Part shown: one piece after another, positions 9,326 through 19,531 of the stretch
Layout: the number at the start of each line of letters is the position of its first letter
Position numbering within the stretch: position 1 is the stretch's first letter
Assembly: GCF_017696275.1 (NCBI RefSeq)
Contig: NZ_JAAORF010000003.1
Coordinates: 558,001 to 622,000 of the forward strand
Length of the DNA stretch: 64,000 nt
Direction: 5' to 3'
DNA from: Prochlorococcus marinus XMU1405
Lineage (GTDB): Bacteria > Cyanobacteriota > Cyanobacteriia > PCC-6307 > Cyanobiaceae
The notes under the pieces: generated by a model
The model's input: only the letters and a program-made list of their open reading frames with translations
What the model was told of the DNA's origin: nothing
The model's database searches: none
Made by a program: the position numbers and the translations under genes

Positions 9326-12067
9326 ATGCAAGAGGATACGATAATTCAAAAGAATTTATTTGCGATTGGTAATGATAAAAATGAGCAAAAAGAAATAACA
9401 AAAATTCCAGAAGATTTATCTTTGGAAGATTTAAAAAAAGAATCGCAAAAAAGACCTAGACAAAGAAAAAATTCAACTAATTTAATAAATAAATTCAAGA
9501 CTGATTTAATTTCAAATAACAAAAATGTTTATGTCAATGAAGAATCTTATAGCTATAAAACAGTTTCAAAACTGAAATTAACTCCTGTAATGAAGCATTA
9601 TGTAACTTTAAAAGAAGAAAATAAAGATAGGTTATTACTTTATAGATTAGGAGATTTTTTTGAATGTTTTTTTGAGGACGCCGTATTAATATCTAATCTT
9701 TTAGAAATAACGCTTACTAGTAAAGATGCTGGTAAAGAGATTGGTAAGATCCCTATGGCAGGGGTTCCCCATCATGCAATGGAGAGATACTGTGCTGATT
9801 TAATTAAAAAAAATTATTCTGTGGTTATATGCGATCAATTAGAAAAAAGTTCTGGGAATTATGGGACTCCAATTAAAAGAGGAATAACAAGAATAATTAC
9901 TCCTGGAACTGTAATTGAAGAGGGGATGTTGATAGCAAAGAAAAATAATTGGATTACTGCTATTTACTTATCAGAAGAAAACTCAGATGAATCTTATGAA
10001 TGGGGTATATCAAAAGCTGATGTAAGCACAGGAGAATTAATAACTTTAGAAGGCCAATCTCTGTCAAAACTACTTGATGAAATTATTAAATTAGATTCTT
10101 CAGAAATCATTGTAGGAAGCAATGCTGTAAGAAATTTATTAATTAAAGCAAATAGTCAAATTACATATACTGTTTCTCAAGAGACTAATTTTGGAATTAA
10201 TGAAGCAAATTATTTAATAAAAAATTATTTCCAAATTGCAAACCTAGAGGGAATAGGACTTAAAAATTTAAACAATGCAACTAGATCACTTGGAGGTTTA
10301 TTAAATTATTTAGAAAAAATTAATCCTTCAAATTTAGATAAAGATTCTTCTTTAAAAATCTCATTAGACTTTCCACAAATCCAATATGGTCACGACAAAT
10401 TAATTATTGATTATCAAACTCAAAAAAACTTAGAAATCAAAAATACACAACGAGAAAACAATTATGTAGGTTCGCTACTATGGAGTATTGACAGAACATA
10501 TACTTGCATGGGTGCAAGATGTTTAAGAAGGTGGATAGATTCACCACTATTAAACGTAAATGAAATTTATAAAAGACAAAATATAATTACAAACTTTATT
10601 GAATCTAAAAAATTACGTACGGATACCCAAAATTTACTTAGAGCAATGGGGGATTTAGAAAGACTTGCAGGTAGAGCTTGTGCAGGTCATGCAAGTCCCA
10701 GAGACTTAATTGCAATAGCTGAAGGTTTAAAAAAATTGCCTATACTAAAATCCATAATTGAATTATTTAAATATGATCTCCCAGATTGGACTGATCAATT
10801 AAAAAATATTGATGTAGGACTCTTAGAATTAGCTGATACTATAAGTTTTAAACTAATAGAAAATCCTCCTCTAAATATTAGTGAAGGAGGCATGATCCAC
10901 GATGGTGTTGACAATATATTAGATGGTTTACGCAATTTAATGGATGATTACTCTGAGTGGCTAAATAAAGAGGAATTAAAAGAAAGGAAAATTAGCAAAA
11001 TTTCAAACCTAAAAATTCAATTTCATAAAAATTTTGGTTATTACATTTCTATAAATAAGTCAAAAGTGAATTTAGCTCCACAACATTGGATCAAAAGGCA
11101 AACACTTACTAATGAAGAAAGGTATATCACTTCAGAAATTAAAAATAAAGAAAATAAGATTTTCCAAATAAAAAGTAGAGCTTCATCAAAAGAATATGAA
11201 ATTTTCTGCGAATTAAGAAATATAGTTGCTGAAAAAACAAAACAAATAAGATCAATCGCAAAATCCATCGCATCTCTTGATGCACTGCTTGGTTTATCAA
11301 TTACTTCAGTAGAAAACAATTTTATAAAACCTTTATTAATACCAATAAATGATTCAATGACAAAAAATAGTACAAAAATTATCGCAGGAAGAAATCCAAT
11401 TGTAGAGCAATTGTTAAGTGATAAAAAGTTTGTAGCAAACGATATCTCTTTTGAGAAGAATCAAAAATTAATTATATTAACCGGTCCCAATGCAAGCGGA
11501 AAAAGTTGCTTTATAAGACAACTTGGTTTAATACAAATTCTCACACAAATTGGTAGCTTTGTTCCTGCTAATAATGCTGAAATCAAGATTGCAGATAGGA
11601 TTTTCACAAGAATTGGGGCAGTTGATGATCAATCATCTGGACAATCAACATTTATGGTAGAAATGTCTGAAACTGCATCAATTCTAAATCAGGCAACTTC
11701 TAGCTCACTAGTCTTACTTGATGAGATAGGCAGAGGAACATCTACTTTTGATGGACTTTCAATAGCTTGGTCAGTAAGTGAATATCTTGCAAAAAAAATA
11801 CAATGTAATACTATTTTTGCTACGCACTATCATGAGCTTAATTATTTAAAAAATTCAAATAAGAATATACAAAATTTTCAAGTTTTAGTAGAACAAAATA
11901 AAGATCAGCTAATTTTTAGCCACAGGATTGTTAAAGGGGGCTCAAACAAAAGCTATGGCATAGAAGCAGCTAAATTAGCAGGAGTCCCAAAAGAAGTTAT
12001 AGAAAAAGCAAAATCAGTTTTAAATTCTTTAGAAAAAAATAATAAATTAAATTATGATATTAAGTAG
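9326..12067 (+). CDS. mutS: DNA mismatch repair protein MutS
   Basis: Recognises mismatches and small loops and starts repair. The mismatch-binding domain is intact (GDFFECFF, the Phe-x-Glu reader) and the ATPase has [13 protein letters not shown] (Walker A), [12 protein letters not shown] and ATHYHEL. Total length is 913 residues, but the conserved part begins only near residue 86 (TPVMKHY), leaving a lysine-rich ~75-residue N-terminal extension relative to E. coli MutS. That extension contains QKNLF at residues 8-12, which fits the sliding-clamp-binding consensus. The C-terminus stops soon after the ATPase ([11 protein letters not shown]), without the clamp-binding and tetramerisation tail of the E. 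coli protein. Divergent from psbZ, convergent with cobH. Confidence 0.97.
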   Translation: MQEDTIIQKNLFAIGNDKNEQKEITKIPEDLSLEDLKKESQKRPRQRKNSTNLINKFKTDLISNNKNVYVNEESYSYKTVSKLKLTPVMKHYVTLKEENKDRLLLYRLGDFFECFFEDAVLISNLLEITLTSKDAGKEIGKIPMAGVPHHAMERYCADLIKKNYSVVICDQLEKSSGNYGTPIKRGITRIITPGTVIEEGMLIAKKNNWITAIYLSEENSDESYEWGISKADVSTGELITLEGQSLSKLLDEIIKLDSSEIIVGSNAVRNLLIKANSQITYTVSQETNFGINEANYLIKNYFQIANLEGIGLKNLNNATRSLGGLLNYLEKINPSNLDKDSSLKISLDFPQIQYGHDKLIIDYQTQKNLEIKNTQRENNYVGSLLWSIDRTYTCMGARCLRRWIDSPLLNVNEIYKRQNIITNFIESKKLRTDTQNLLRAMGDLERLAGRACAGHASPRDLIAIAEGLKKLPILKSIIELFKYDLPDWTDQLKNIDVGLLELADTISFKLIENPPLNISEGGMIHDGVDNILDGLRNLMDDYSEWLNKEELKERKISKISNLKIQFHKNFGYYISINKSKVNLAPQHWIKRQTLTNEERYITSEIKNKENKIFQIKSRASSKEYEIFCELRNIVAEKTKQIRSIAKSIASLDALLGLSITSVENNFIKPLLIPINDSMTKNSTKIIAGRNPIVEQLLSDKKFVANDISFEKNQKLIILTGPNASGKSCFIRQLGLIQILTQIGSFVPANNAEIKIADRIFTRIGAVDDQSSGQSTFMVEMSETASILNQATSSSLVLLDEIGRGTSTFDGLSIAWSVSEYLAKKIQCNTIFATHYHELNYLKNSNKNIQNFQVLVEQNKDQLIFSHRIVKGGSNKSYGIEAAKLAGVPKEVIEKAKSVLNSLEKNNKLNYDIK

Positions 12068-12098
12068 ATTTTTGACATTTTTATAAAATAAATACTTT

Positions 12099-12722
12099 TT
12101 AAATAGTTTCCCTCAATAAGGCGTTAACCGCTGCAGCTGCCATGGCAGCACCTCCTCTAGTTGAATTCAAAACAATTCTAGGAAGGTCGGTTGAAATTAG
12201 TTTTTTTTTGCTTTTCTCTACTCCAATAAATCCAACAGGCATTCCGATAATTAAACTAGGTAAATTTTTTGCTTTCTCTAAAATATCAATTAAATAAGTT
12301 AACGCTGTAGGCGAACTGCCAATAACTACAATAGGTGATTTGCTTCCAGAATTCATAGCGGATAACTCCTTCCAACCTTCACTTAAGCCATATGCAGTTT
12401 TAGTTAAGTTTGTATGATTATTTTTTCCAGACCACATTCTAGCGGAGAATACTTTATTCCTAGTGGTATTTTCTGCCATGGTTTTTATTGCTGCTGCTGC
12501 CATATCAGTATCAGTTAAAATCGGAGCACCATTTTTAAGTGCCTGAAGCCCTTTTTCGCAAGCACCTTCACTAAAATTTACAAGATTTTGAACTGAAAAA
12601 TCTCCTGAAGTATGGACTAATCTCTCTAACACTTTTTTTTCCAAATAATTTAGATCATTGGCTAATAAATGAGATCTTATGAATCTCATGCTTTCCAAAA
12701 AAATTGGATGATCTATTACCAT
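12099..12722 (-). CDS. cobH: Precorrin-8X methylmutase
   Basis: Moves a methyl group from C11 to C12 of precorrin-8X to give hydrogenobyrinate (or acts on the cobalt form, CbiC) in corrin ring synthesis. The 207 residues match the family: VHTSGDF with the catalytic histidine near residue 36, GAPILTDTDMAAAAI near 64, ALTYLIDILEKA, GMPVGFIGVEKSK and the glycine/alanine-rich C-terminus RGGAAMAAAAVNALL. It stands alone between mutS and holA. Its presence fits a cobalamin-type corrinoid pathway. CobH versus CbiC naming depends on the aerobic or anaerobic route, which this window does not decide. Confidence 0.93.
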   Translation of the reverse strand: MVIDHPIFLESMRFIRSHLLANDLNYLEKKVLERLVHTSGDFSVQNLVNFSEGACEKGLQALKNGAPILTDTDMAAAAIKTMAENTTRNKVFSARMWSGKNNHTNLTKTAYGLSEGWKELSAMNSGSKSPIVVIGSSPTALTYLIDILEKAKNLPSLIIGMPVGFIGVEKSKKKLISTDLPRIVLNSTRGGAAMAAAAVNALLRETI

Positions 12723-12780
12723 TAAATTTAAATTGTGTTAGAAGTAATCATAGTTAATATAAGGTTTTTATTGAGCTATT

Positions 12781-13782
12781 ATGCCAATACAAATATTATG
12801 GGGTAATGATTTAAATGCGCAAAATACATTTATTCAAAAATTAATTGATAAGAAAGTATCCAAAGAATGGAAAGAAATAAACGTAACAAATTTAAATGGA
12901 GATGATGATGAGCAAGTCAATCAAGCTCTTGATGAAGTTCTTACACCTCCTTTTGGAGAGGGATACAGAATAGTTACATTGAAAAATAATCCAATTTTTA
13001 CTGCCAAAAATGAGGATCTAAGAACTAAATTTGAAAAAATTCATGACAATATACCTCAAAATACTTATTTCATTTTACAAAATACAAAAAAACCAGACTC
13101 AAGACTAAAGAGTACTAAATTTTTACAAAAACTTATCAAAAATAATTTAGCTCAAGAAAAGTCATTTTCTTTACCAGAAATCTGGGACTATGAAGGACAA
13201 AAAAGATTTTTAGAAGATACAGCAAATGAAATGAATATCAAAATTGAAAAAAATGCAGCTGAATTAATAATTGATTCAGTTGGTAATGATAGTTTTAAAC
13301 TAATAAATGAATTAGCCAAAGCAAAAACATACCTTTCTGCAGTATCAAGTGATTCGAATTCACAACTTTTTCTTCAAAGTATTGATGTAAAAAAAATATT
13401 TAGTGATCATCAATCCAATATTTTCAAAATCATTGATCTTCTCTTACAAAAAAATATTAATGAAAGTCTCATAGAAATAAATTATTCTTTACAGAAAGGA
13501 GAACCTGCTTTAAGACTAAATGCAGGTTTAATTAGTCAAATAAGAATTCATACCATTATAAAATTAGCAATTAATTCAGGTAACGATAATGCAGAAAAGA
13601 TTTGTAATCTTGCAGGCATTTCTAATCCAAAACGGATTTTTTTTATTCGAAGAAAAGTCAAAAATGTATCTCAAGAATATTTAATTAATTTAATGAGTAA
13701 CTTGCTAGATATTGAATCATTACTAAAACAAGGTAATAATCCTATAAATGTTTTTACAGAGAAATTAATTAATTTAAGTTAA
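12781..13782 (+). CDS. holA: DNA polymerase III delta subunit
   Basis: The clamp-loader wrench that opens the beta clamp and works with DnaX and delta-prime. The 333 residues show the diverged delta pattern: PIQILWGNDLNAQNTFIQKLI at the N-terminus, a central FILQNTKKPDSRLKSTKFLQKL, then the AAA+ lid and collar helices (GNDSFKLINELAKA, KKIFSDHQSNIFKIIDLLLQKN, LRLNAGLISQIRIH). No Walker A is expected in delta. Divergent from cobH by 58 bases and 39 bases before lysC. Identity rests on overall pattern and length because this family is weakly conserved. Confidence 0.85.
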   Translation: MPIQILWGNDLNAQNTFIQKLIDKKVSKEWKEINVTNLNGDDDEQVNQALDEVLTPPFGEGYRIVTLKNNPIFTAKNEDLRTKFEKIHDNIPQNTYFILQNTKKPDSRLKSTKFLQKLIKNNLAQEKSFSLPEIWDYEGQKRFLEDTANEMNIKIEKNAAELIIDSVGNDSFKLINELAKAKTYLSAVSSDSNSQLFLQSIDVKKIFSDHQSNIFKIIDLLLQKNINESLIEINYSLQKGEPALRLNAGLISQIRIHTIIKLAINSGNDNAEKICNLAGISNPKRIFFIRRKVKNVSQEYLINLMSNLLDIESLLKQGNNPINVFTEKLINLS

Positions 13783-13821
13783 CCAAATTATAAGTTTAAG
13801 AATTTACATTATGATTTAAAT

Positions 13822-15582
13822 ATGGCTTTACTAGTAAAAAAATTTGGCGGCACATCTGTAGGTGATATTAATAAAATTAAAAATATTGCAAGTAGCATCT
13901 GTCAAAGTAAAGAAGCAGGAAATGAAATTGTAGTAGTTGTCTCTGCAATGGGGCAAACTACAGATGATTTAAATTGTTTAGCGGAATCAATTAGTAAAAA
14001 TCCTAATAGAAGAGAATTGGATATGCTTCTCTCAACTGGAGAGCAAGTAACCATAGCTCTTCTCTCAATGGCATTAAACGAATACGGAATACCTGCAATT
14101 TCAATGACCGGTAGCCAGGTTGGAATTATTACTGAATCAATTCATGGGAAAGCGAGAATTCTGGATATTAAAACAGAAAGGATCCAAAATTATATAAATC
14201 AGGGTTTTGTAGTTGTAGTGGCTGGATTTCAAGGAACAACATTAAGCCATACGGGTTCAATGGAAATTACAACTTTGGGTAGAGGTGGTTCAGATACTTC
14301 GGCAGTAGCTTTATCAACAGCTTTAGGAGCTGAGACGTGCGAAATTTATACAGACGTTCCAGGGGTTCTTACTACTGATCCAAGAATTGTTCCTAATGCA
14401 AAACTCTTAGATGAAATTAGCTGCGAGGAAATGCTTGAACTTGCAAGTGTCGGTGCGTCAGTTCTGCATCCAAGAGCAGTAGAAATTGCTCGCAATTATG
14501 GAATTAAATTGTGTGTCAAATCAAGCCAAAGTGACTCAAGTGGGACTCTCCTAGAAAGTCAAATCCAACCTCTCCCGCTAAAAAGAGGAAGCTTAGAATT
14601 AACAAAAACAGTAAATAGTCTTGAGGTATTAGAAAACCAAGCAGTATTCAGTCTCACAAATATTCCTGATAGGCCTGGGATTGCTGCACAAATATTTGAA
14701 AAACTTTCAGAAGCAAGTATTAGTGTAGATTTAATAATACAAGCGACAAATGATGGAAATAAAAACGATATTACATTTACTGTTAGTGAATTAGAAGTTA
14801 AAAAGACTGCAGAACAATGTGAATTTATAACAAGTCAATTAGGAGGAGAATATAACTTAAAAACAAACATGACTAAATTAAGTATTCAAGGAGCAGGCAT
14901 TATGGGCAGACCTAGTGTTTCAGCTGATTTATTTGATACTTTATCTCAAGCAAATATAAATGTCAGGTTAATAGCTACTAGTGAAATTAAAGTCAGCTGT
15001 GTAATTGAAATCAATAATATACCAAAAGCTATTAGATTTGTTGCTGAGAAATTTAAGTTATCCGATACACAAATATTTGTTAATCCAATCAATAAAAAAC
15101 AAGATCAACCTGAAGTAAGAGGAATTGCATTAGATAAAAACCAAGTTCAAGTAAGTTTTCGAAAACTGCCTGATCGTCCAGGTGTAGCAGCATCGATATG
15201 TTTAGCATTAGCTGAAAATAATTTACTTATCGATACTATCGTTCAGTCTGAAAGAATTTCCTCTTTAAAAACTAAGGATATTAGTCTTACAATGAATAAA
15301 CAAGATAGAGAAAAAGCTAACTTAGTTTTTGAGGCCTTAACAAAAAAATTACCCGGATCATACATTGAAGATGGCCCTGCTATAGCCAAAGTAAGCACTG
15401 TAGGAGCGGGAATGGCATTTAAGGTTGGAACGGCTGGAAAAATATTTAGAGCATTGGCTGACCAAAATATCAATATTGAAATGATTGCCACTAGTGAAAT
15501 CAGGACTTCATGTATTGTTTTAGAAAAAGATTGTGACAAAGCAGTTAATGCGATTCATAATCATTTCGAATTAGAAAAATAA
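13822..15582 (+). CDS. lysC: Aspartate kinase with four ACT domains
   Basis: Phosphorylates aspartate, the entry to lysine, threonine and methionine synthesis. The catalytic domain starts KKFGGTSVGD and contains LSTGEQV, TTLGRGGSDTSAVAL and YTDVPGVLTTDPR. After about residue 270 the C-terminal half carries two ACT pairs: VFSLTNIPDRPGIAAQ and LSIQGAGIMGRPSVSA, then VQVSFRKLPDRPGVAAS and VSTVGAGMAFKVGTAG, each pair with an ATSEI segment. This duplication makes 586 residues against ~400-450 for two-ACT enzymes, and is known from cyanobacteria. It probably receives feedback by lysine and/or threonine. Convergent with uvrB, seven bases apart. Confidence 0.96.
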   Translation: MALLVKKFGGTSVGDINKIKNIASSICQSKEAGNEIVVVVSAMGQTTDDLNCLAESISKNPNRRELDMLLSTGEQVTIALLSMALNEYGIPAISMTGSQVGIITESIHGKARILDIKTERIQNYINQGFVVVVAGFQGTTLSHTGSMEITTLGRGGSDTSAVALSTALGAETCEIYTDVPGVLTTDPRIVPNAKLLDEISCEEMLELASVGASVLHPRAVEIARNYGIKLCVKSSQSDSSGTLLESQIQPLPLKRGSLELTKTVNSLEVLENQAVFSLTNIPDRPGIAAQIFEKLSEASISVDLIIQATNDGNKNDITFTVSELEVKKTAEQCEFITSQLGGEYNLKTNMTKLSIQGAGIMGRPSVSADLFDTLSQANINVRLIATSEIKVSCVIEINNIPKAIRFVAEKFKLSDTQIFVNPINKKQDQPEVRGIALDKNQVQVSFRKLPDRPGVAASICLALAENNLLIDTIVQSERISSLKTKDISLTMNKQDREKANLVFEALTKKLPGSYIEDGPAIAKVSTVGAGMAFKVGTAGKIFRALADQNINIEMIATSEIRTSCIVLEKDCDKAVNAIHNHFELEK

Positions 15583-15589
15583 GTTCTTT

Positions 15590-17632
15590 TTAATTATTTC
15601 TTGCCAATTTTTGTCTTAATTTTTTGATTCTATCCCTCAAATTTGCTGCTTCTTCAAAATTTAACTCTTTTGCAGCATCTTTCATTTTAATTTCTAACTT
15701 TTCTATTAAGTCAGGCAATTCTTCGAGCAAACATTGATTATCACTGGAACCGAGAATTGCGTCAGTTTTGTTATTGACTATATTTATTAAATCTTTAGAT
15801 AAACCACCAGCATCTAATTTTCTGGAAAGTTCTAGAAAAGATAATATTGAATTTTCTATTTTTTTGCCTGCAGGTTTTGGGGTAATACCATTGACTTGGT
15901 TATATTTTTTTTGAATAGTTCTTCTTCTTTCAGTTTCAGATATTGCTCTTTTCATTGAATCTGTGAAATTATCTGCATAGAGCAAGGCAACACCTTCAAC
16001 ATGTCTTGCAGCTCTTCCTATTGTTTGAATCAATGACCTTTCAGCTCTGAGAAAACCTTCTTTATCAGCATCTAAAATGGCAACTAAGGATACTTCAGGA
16101 AGATCTAGTCCCTCTCTTAATAAATTAACTCCTACCAAAACATCATATTCGCCAATTCTGAGGTCTTGAATAATTTCAATTCTTTCAATTGAATGGATTT
16201 CGGAATGCAAATATCTAACTCTTACTTTATTTTCAGATAAATAATCAGTTAGATCTTCAGCCATTCTCTTGGTAAGTGTTGTGACAAGCACTCGTTGCTT
16301 CTTTTCAGCTCTAATTCTTATTTCAGATAATAGATCTTCTATTTGGCCCTCACTAGGTCTTACATCAATTACAGGATCTAATACCCCGGTTGGTCTTATA
16401 ACTTGCTCAATAAATTCACCATCACATTTATCTAATTCCCATTGACCCGGAGTTGCACTTATAAATAATGTCTGTTTTGATTTTTCCCAAAACTCTTCAC
16501 ATTTTAAAGGTCTATTATCTGCAGCACTGGGCAATCTAAAACCATGATCTATTAAAACTTTTTTTCTAGATTGATCACCGTTGTACATGGCATGAAGTTG
16601 AGGACACGTTACATGACTCTCATCAACTACCAACAACCAATCTTTGGGAAAGTAATCTATTAAGCATTCTGGCGGTGAACCTTCTTCCCTACCTGATAAA
16701 TGACGGGCATAATTCTCAACTCCATTACAATAACCAACCTCTTTGAGCATTTCTAAATCATATTTTGTGCGTTGTTCTAGTCGTTGAGCCTCTAATAATT
16801 TTCCTTCGTATGTAAATTTATCTAGTTGAATTTTTAATTCACTTCTAATTGCACTTATTGCACTCTCAAGTCTTTCTTTTGGGGTCACAAAATGCTTCGC
16901 TGGGTAAACGCTAACTTGTTCCAAACTTTCAAGTATTTCACCTGTAGTAGGGTCAACATATCTAATAGCTTCGACCTCATCACCAAATAATTCGATTCTA
17001 ATTAATCTATCCTCATAAGCTGGACCGATTTCTAAAACATCGCCTTTAATTCTGAATCTACCTCTAGTAATTTCAATATCATTTCTAGTATATTGATTTT
17101 CAACAAGAGACCTCAAAGAAGAACGTAGATTTATTGATTTTCCCACTTCAAATTTAACTGCAGCTTTTAAATACTCACTCGGTATACCAAGACCATAAAT
17201 ACAACTTATTGAGGCTACAACAATTACATCTTTTCTTTCAAATAATGAGCGTGTTGCAGAATGCCTAAGCATATCTATTTCTTCATTAATTGAAGCAGTT
17301 TTGGCTATGTAAGTATCACTTACAGGTACATAAGCTTCAGGTTGATAATAATCGTAGTAAGAAATGAAGTACTCAACAGCATTTTTTGGAAAAAATTCCC
17401 TTAATTCATTACATAGTTGTGCAGCCAACGTTTTGTTATGGGCTAAAACAAGTGCTGGTCTTCCTGTTTGTTGAATTACATTGGCAATGGTAAATGTTTT
17501 ACCAGTTCCAGTAGCTCCTAAAAGAGTCTGAAACTGTTTACCATTATTTACGCCTTTAACTAATTTTTTAATAGCTTCTGGTTGATCTCCATTTGGTTCG
17601 TAAGGAGCTTGAAGCTTATAGTTGTTCATCAA
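15590..17632 (-). CDS. uvrB: Excinuclease ABC subunit B
   Basis: Damage-verifying helicase-like subunit of nucleotide excision repair. The 680 residues include Walker A GATGTGKT near residue 40, the beta-hairpin [12 protein letters not shown] near 92, DESH box, [37 protein letters not shown] and the C-terminal UVR domain ([17 protein letters not shown]) that contacts UvrA or UvrC. It lies 26 bases downstream of the Ycf23-type gene on the same strand and probably shares a transcript. Confidence 0.97.
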   Translation of the reverse strand: MMNNYKLQAPYEPNGDQPEAIKKLVKGVNNGKQFQTLLGATGTGKTFTIANVIQQTGRPALVLAHNKTLAAQLCNELREFFPKNAVEYFISYYDYYQPEAYVPVSDTYIAKTASINEEIDMLRHSATRSLFERKDVIVVASISCIYGLGIPSEYLKAAVKFEVGKSINLRSSLRSLVENQYTRNDIEITRGRFRIKGDVLEIGPAYEDRLIRIELFGDEVEAIRYVDPTTGEILESLEQVSVYPAKHFVTPKERLESAISAIRSELKIQLDKFTYEGKLLEAQRLEQRTKYDLEMLKEVGYCNGVENYARHLSGREEGSPPECLIDYFPKDWLLVVDESHVTCPQLHAMYNGDQSRKKVLIDHGFRLPSAADNRPLKCEEFWEKSKQTLFISATPGQWELDKCDGEFIEQVIRPTGVLDPVIDVRPSEGQIEDLLSEIRIRAEKKQRVLVTTLTKRMAEDLTDYLSENKVRVRYLHSEIHSIERIEIIQDLRIGEYDVLVGVNLLREGLDLPEVSLVAILDADKEGFLRAERSLIQTIGRAARHVEGVALLYADNFTDSMKRAISETERRRTIQKKYNQVNGITPKPAGKKIENSILSFLELSRKLDAGGLSKDLINIVNNKTDAILGSSDNQCLLEELPDLIEKLEIKMKDAAKELNFEEAANLRDRIKKLRQKLARNN

Positions 17633-17658
17633 GCTAGTAGCTAAAGGATGTTGCTATA

Positions 17659-18435
17659 CTAAGAAATTTTTTCTCCAATTATTGAATTTTTCAAAGATTC
17701 TTTTAAGCCCCTAACAACCGCAATCATTGATATTAAATCATTTAATTTATTAATCACAGATCCAACGCCAACTGCTGAGGCTCCAGAGGATATTGCTAGT
17801 GGACAAGTTACTTGGCTTAATCCAGAGGCACTCATGATTGGTATATTCAGAGATTGTTTCTTAAATTCTTGATGGATAGCATAGGTAGCTGCAAGAGTTG
17901 GTACTGATTTTTCAAAAAAACCTTGAATTCCTGGAGAGTAAGGAGTAGAACTGGTACCACCTTCTGTTTGAATAATATCAACGCCTTCTTCGACTAGCTT
18001 TACAGCAAGATCAACCTGTTTATCAATAGGCATAGTATGAGGAACAGTTACTGATAAAGGAAAATTAGGCAATAAATCCCTCGTCTCTTTTGTAATGTTT
18101 AAAACTTTTTTATCTGAAAAATGAATGCCTTTTTCATAAAAAGTATCGTAATTTCCTATCTCAATTAATGATGCTCCTGCTTTTACACAATCTTGAAAAG
18201 ATCGAGGCACTACTGAACTGACACAAACGGGTAGTGTTGAATTCTTTAGTGCTAAATCAACGAGTTCAGGTTTACAAGCAATATCGACAAGATCTGCACC
18301 TCCTAATGAAGCAGCCTCAACAATTATTTTCACAGACTGAACATCGAAATTATTCAATCCTGAAATAACTTTGAGTAAAGATTTGCTTCTTAACTCTTCT
18401 TTGATTTTTTGTGGCAAAAGATTAATCAGACTCAT
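17659..18435 (-). CDS. ycf23: Ycf23-family (DUF561) TIM-barrel-like protein
   Basis: A 258-residue protein of the family called Ycf23 in algal plastids. The sequence has TIM-barrel-like alternation and a phosphate-binding look: LLKVISGLNNFD, AASLGGADLVDIAC, LPVCVSSVVPRSF, GASLIEIGNYDTFY, GVDIIQTEGGTSS, PIMSASGLSQVTCPLAISSGASAVGVGSVIN. The last stretch resembles the phosphate-binding end of flavin or sugar-phosphate barrels. The biochemical role is not established to my knowledge. It is upstream of uvrB on the same strand and divergent from tilS by 85 bases. Family call good, function open. Confidence 0.8.
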   Translation of the reverse strand: MSLINLLPQKIKEELRSKSLLKVISGLNNFDVQSVKIIVEAASLGGADLVDIACKPELVDLALKNSTLPVCVSSVVPRSFQDCVKAGASLIEIGNYDTFYEKGIHFSDKKVLNITKETRDLLPNFPLSVTVPHTMPIDKQVDLAVKLVEEGVDIIQTEGGTSSTPYSPGIQGFFEKSVPTLAATYAIHQEFKKQSLNIPIMSASGLSQVTCPLAISSGASAVGVGSVINKLNDLISMIAVVRGLKESLKNSIIGEKIS

Positions 18436-18520
18436 TTACTTAATGAATTTATTACCCGATTGTGACATTGTTTTAGTAAAACAGTGCATTTTTTAAAAAA
18501 TATTATCTGAGCAACACAAA

Positions 18521-19531
18521 ATGACTGATAAAAAATTAAGTCAGAAAAATTGGTCATCATGGCATCATCAGCTTCATAAGGAGATTCTTAACAAAAAAAT
18601 ATTAATTCCCAAAGGATCCAATATTTTATTAAGTGTTTCGGGGGGTCAAGACTCAATGGCCTTATTAACCCTAATTAATGACCTAAAAAAACTACATAAT
18701 TGGTCTATTAGTGTTTGGCATGGTGATCATCAGTGGCACAAAAAATCATCACTATATGCTCTTGAATTAAAAGATTATTGCGAAGATAGAAATATTTCAT
18801 TCTCTTTTGATCAAGCAAATAAAGTAAATATTTCTTCAGAAGAAAAAGCACGAGAATGGAGATATAAAAAATTATGTGAAAGAGCCAAAACTTTATTAAA
18901 TAAAAACCAGGAAAAACATAATATTTATTTGTTAACTGGTCACACGAGTAGTGATAATGCAGAAACATTTATCCTGAATTTATCAAGAGGAAGCAATTTT
19001 GCAGGTCTGAGTAATATTGAGAGTAAAAGATTAATAGAAAATCAAATTTATTTAATAAGACCAATATTAATTTTTAGTAGGGAAGATACAAAACAATTTT
19101 GCAATGATATGAAGATCCCAATCTGGGAAGATCCTACAAATTCAGATCTTAAATTAAAAAGAAATTTAGTAAGAAAAAAAATTATTCCTACTTTAGAAGT
19201 CATTTATCCAGGTTGTTCTGAAAGGATAAATAATTTTTCCCAAAAAATGAGCAAATACAATAATGAACGTAATGATCTTAGTGAACTAGCTTATTTATAT
19301 TGTAAAGATGTTAAAGGTATAGATAGGAATCTCCTAAATGGTATGTGTATTGAAGCGAGGTGCACAATTTTAAATAGATTTTTAAAAGAAATATCTGCAA
19401 AACAATGTAGTTCTAAAAATCTGACAAAATTAGCAACTTCAATTTATGAAAAAAATAAAGGTCAAATTAATCTGCAAGAGTTTTTAAAAATTGTTTGGGA
19501 TAAAAACTATATAAATTTTGAAAAAAGTTAA
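18521..19531 (+). CDS. tilS: tRNA(Ile)-lysidine synthase
   Basis: Adds lysine to C34 of the CAU-anticodon tRNA-Ile so that it reads AUA, a very frequent codon in this AT-rich genome; normally essential. The 336 residues hold the PP-loop SVSGGQDSM near residue 43, WHGDHQWH near 66, LTGHTSSDNAETFILNLSRG near 139 and the IRPILIFSREDT and PTNSDLKLKRNLVR segments. The C-terminal domain is short, as in other small TilS proteins. Its TAA shares the bases TTAA with the stop of the converging RNase J gene, a four-base overlap. Confidence 0.95.
   Translation: MTDKKLSQKNWSSWHHQLHKEILNKKILIPKGSNILLSVSGGQDSMALLTLINDLKKLHNWSISVWHGDHQWHKKSSLYALELKDYCEDRNISFSFDQANKVNISSEEKAREWRYKKLCERAKTLLNKNQEKHNIYLLTGHTSSDNAETFILNLSRGSNFAGLSNIESKRLIENQIYLIRPILIFSREDTKQFCNDMKIPIWEDPTNSDLKLKRNLVRKKIIPTLEVIYPGCSERINNFSQKMSKYNNERNDLSELAYLYCKDVKGIDRNLLNGMCIEARCTILNRFLKEISAKQCSSKNLTKLATSIYEKNKGQINLQEFLKIVWDKNYINFEKS

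Noticed and set aside
11041-11319. Opposite-strand frames of 60-115 codons inside real genes (for example within mutS, dnaX, pyrG)
   Set aside because: They mirror strongly conserved genes, show no family motif of their own and lack ribosome sites.
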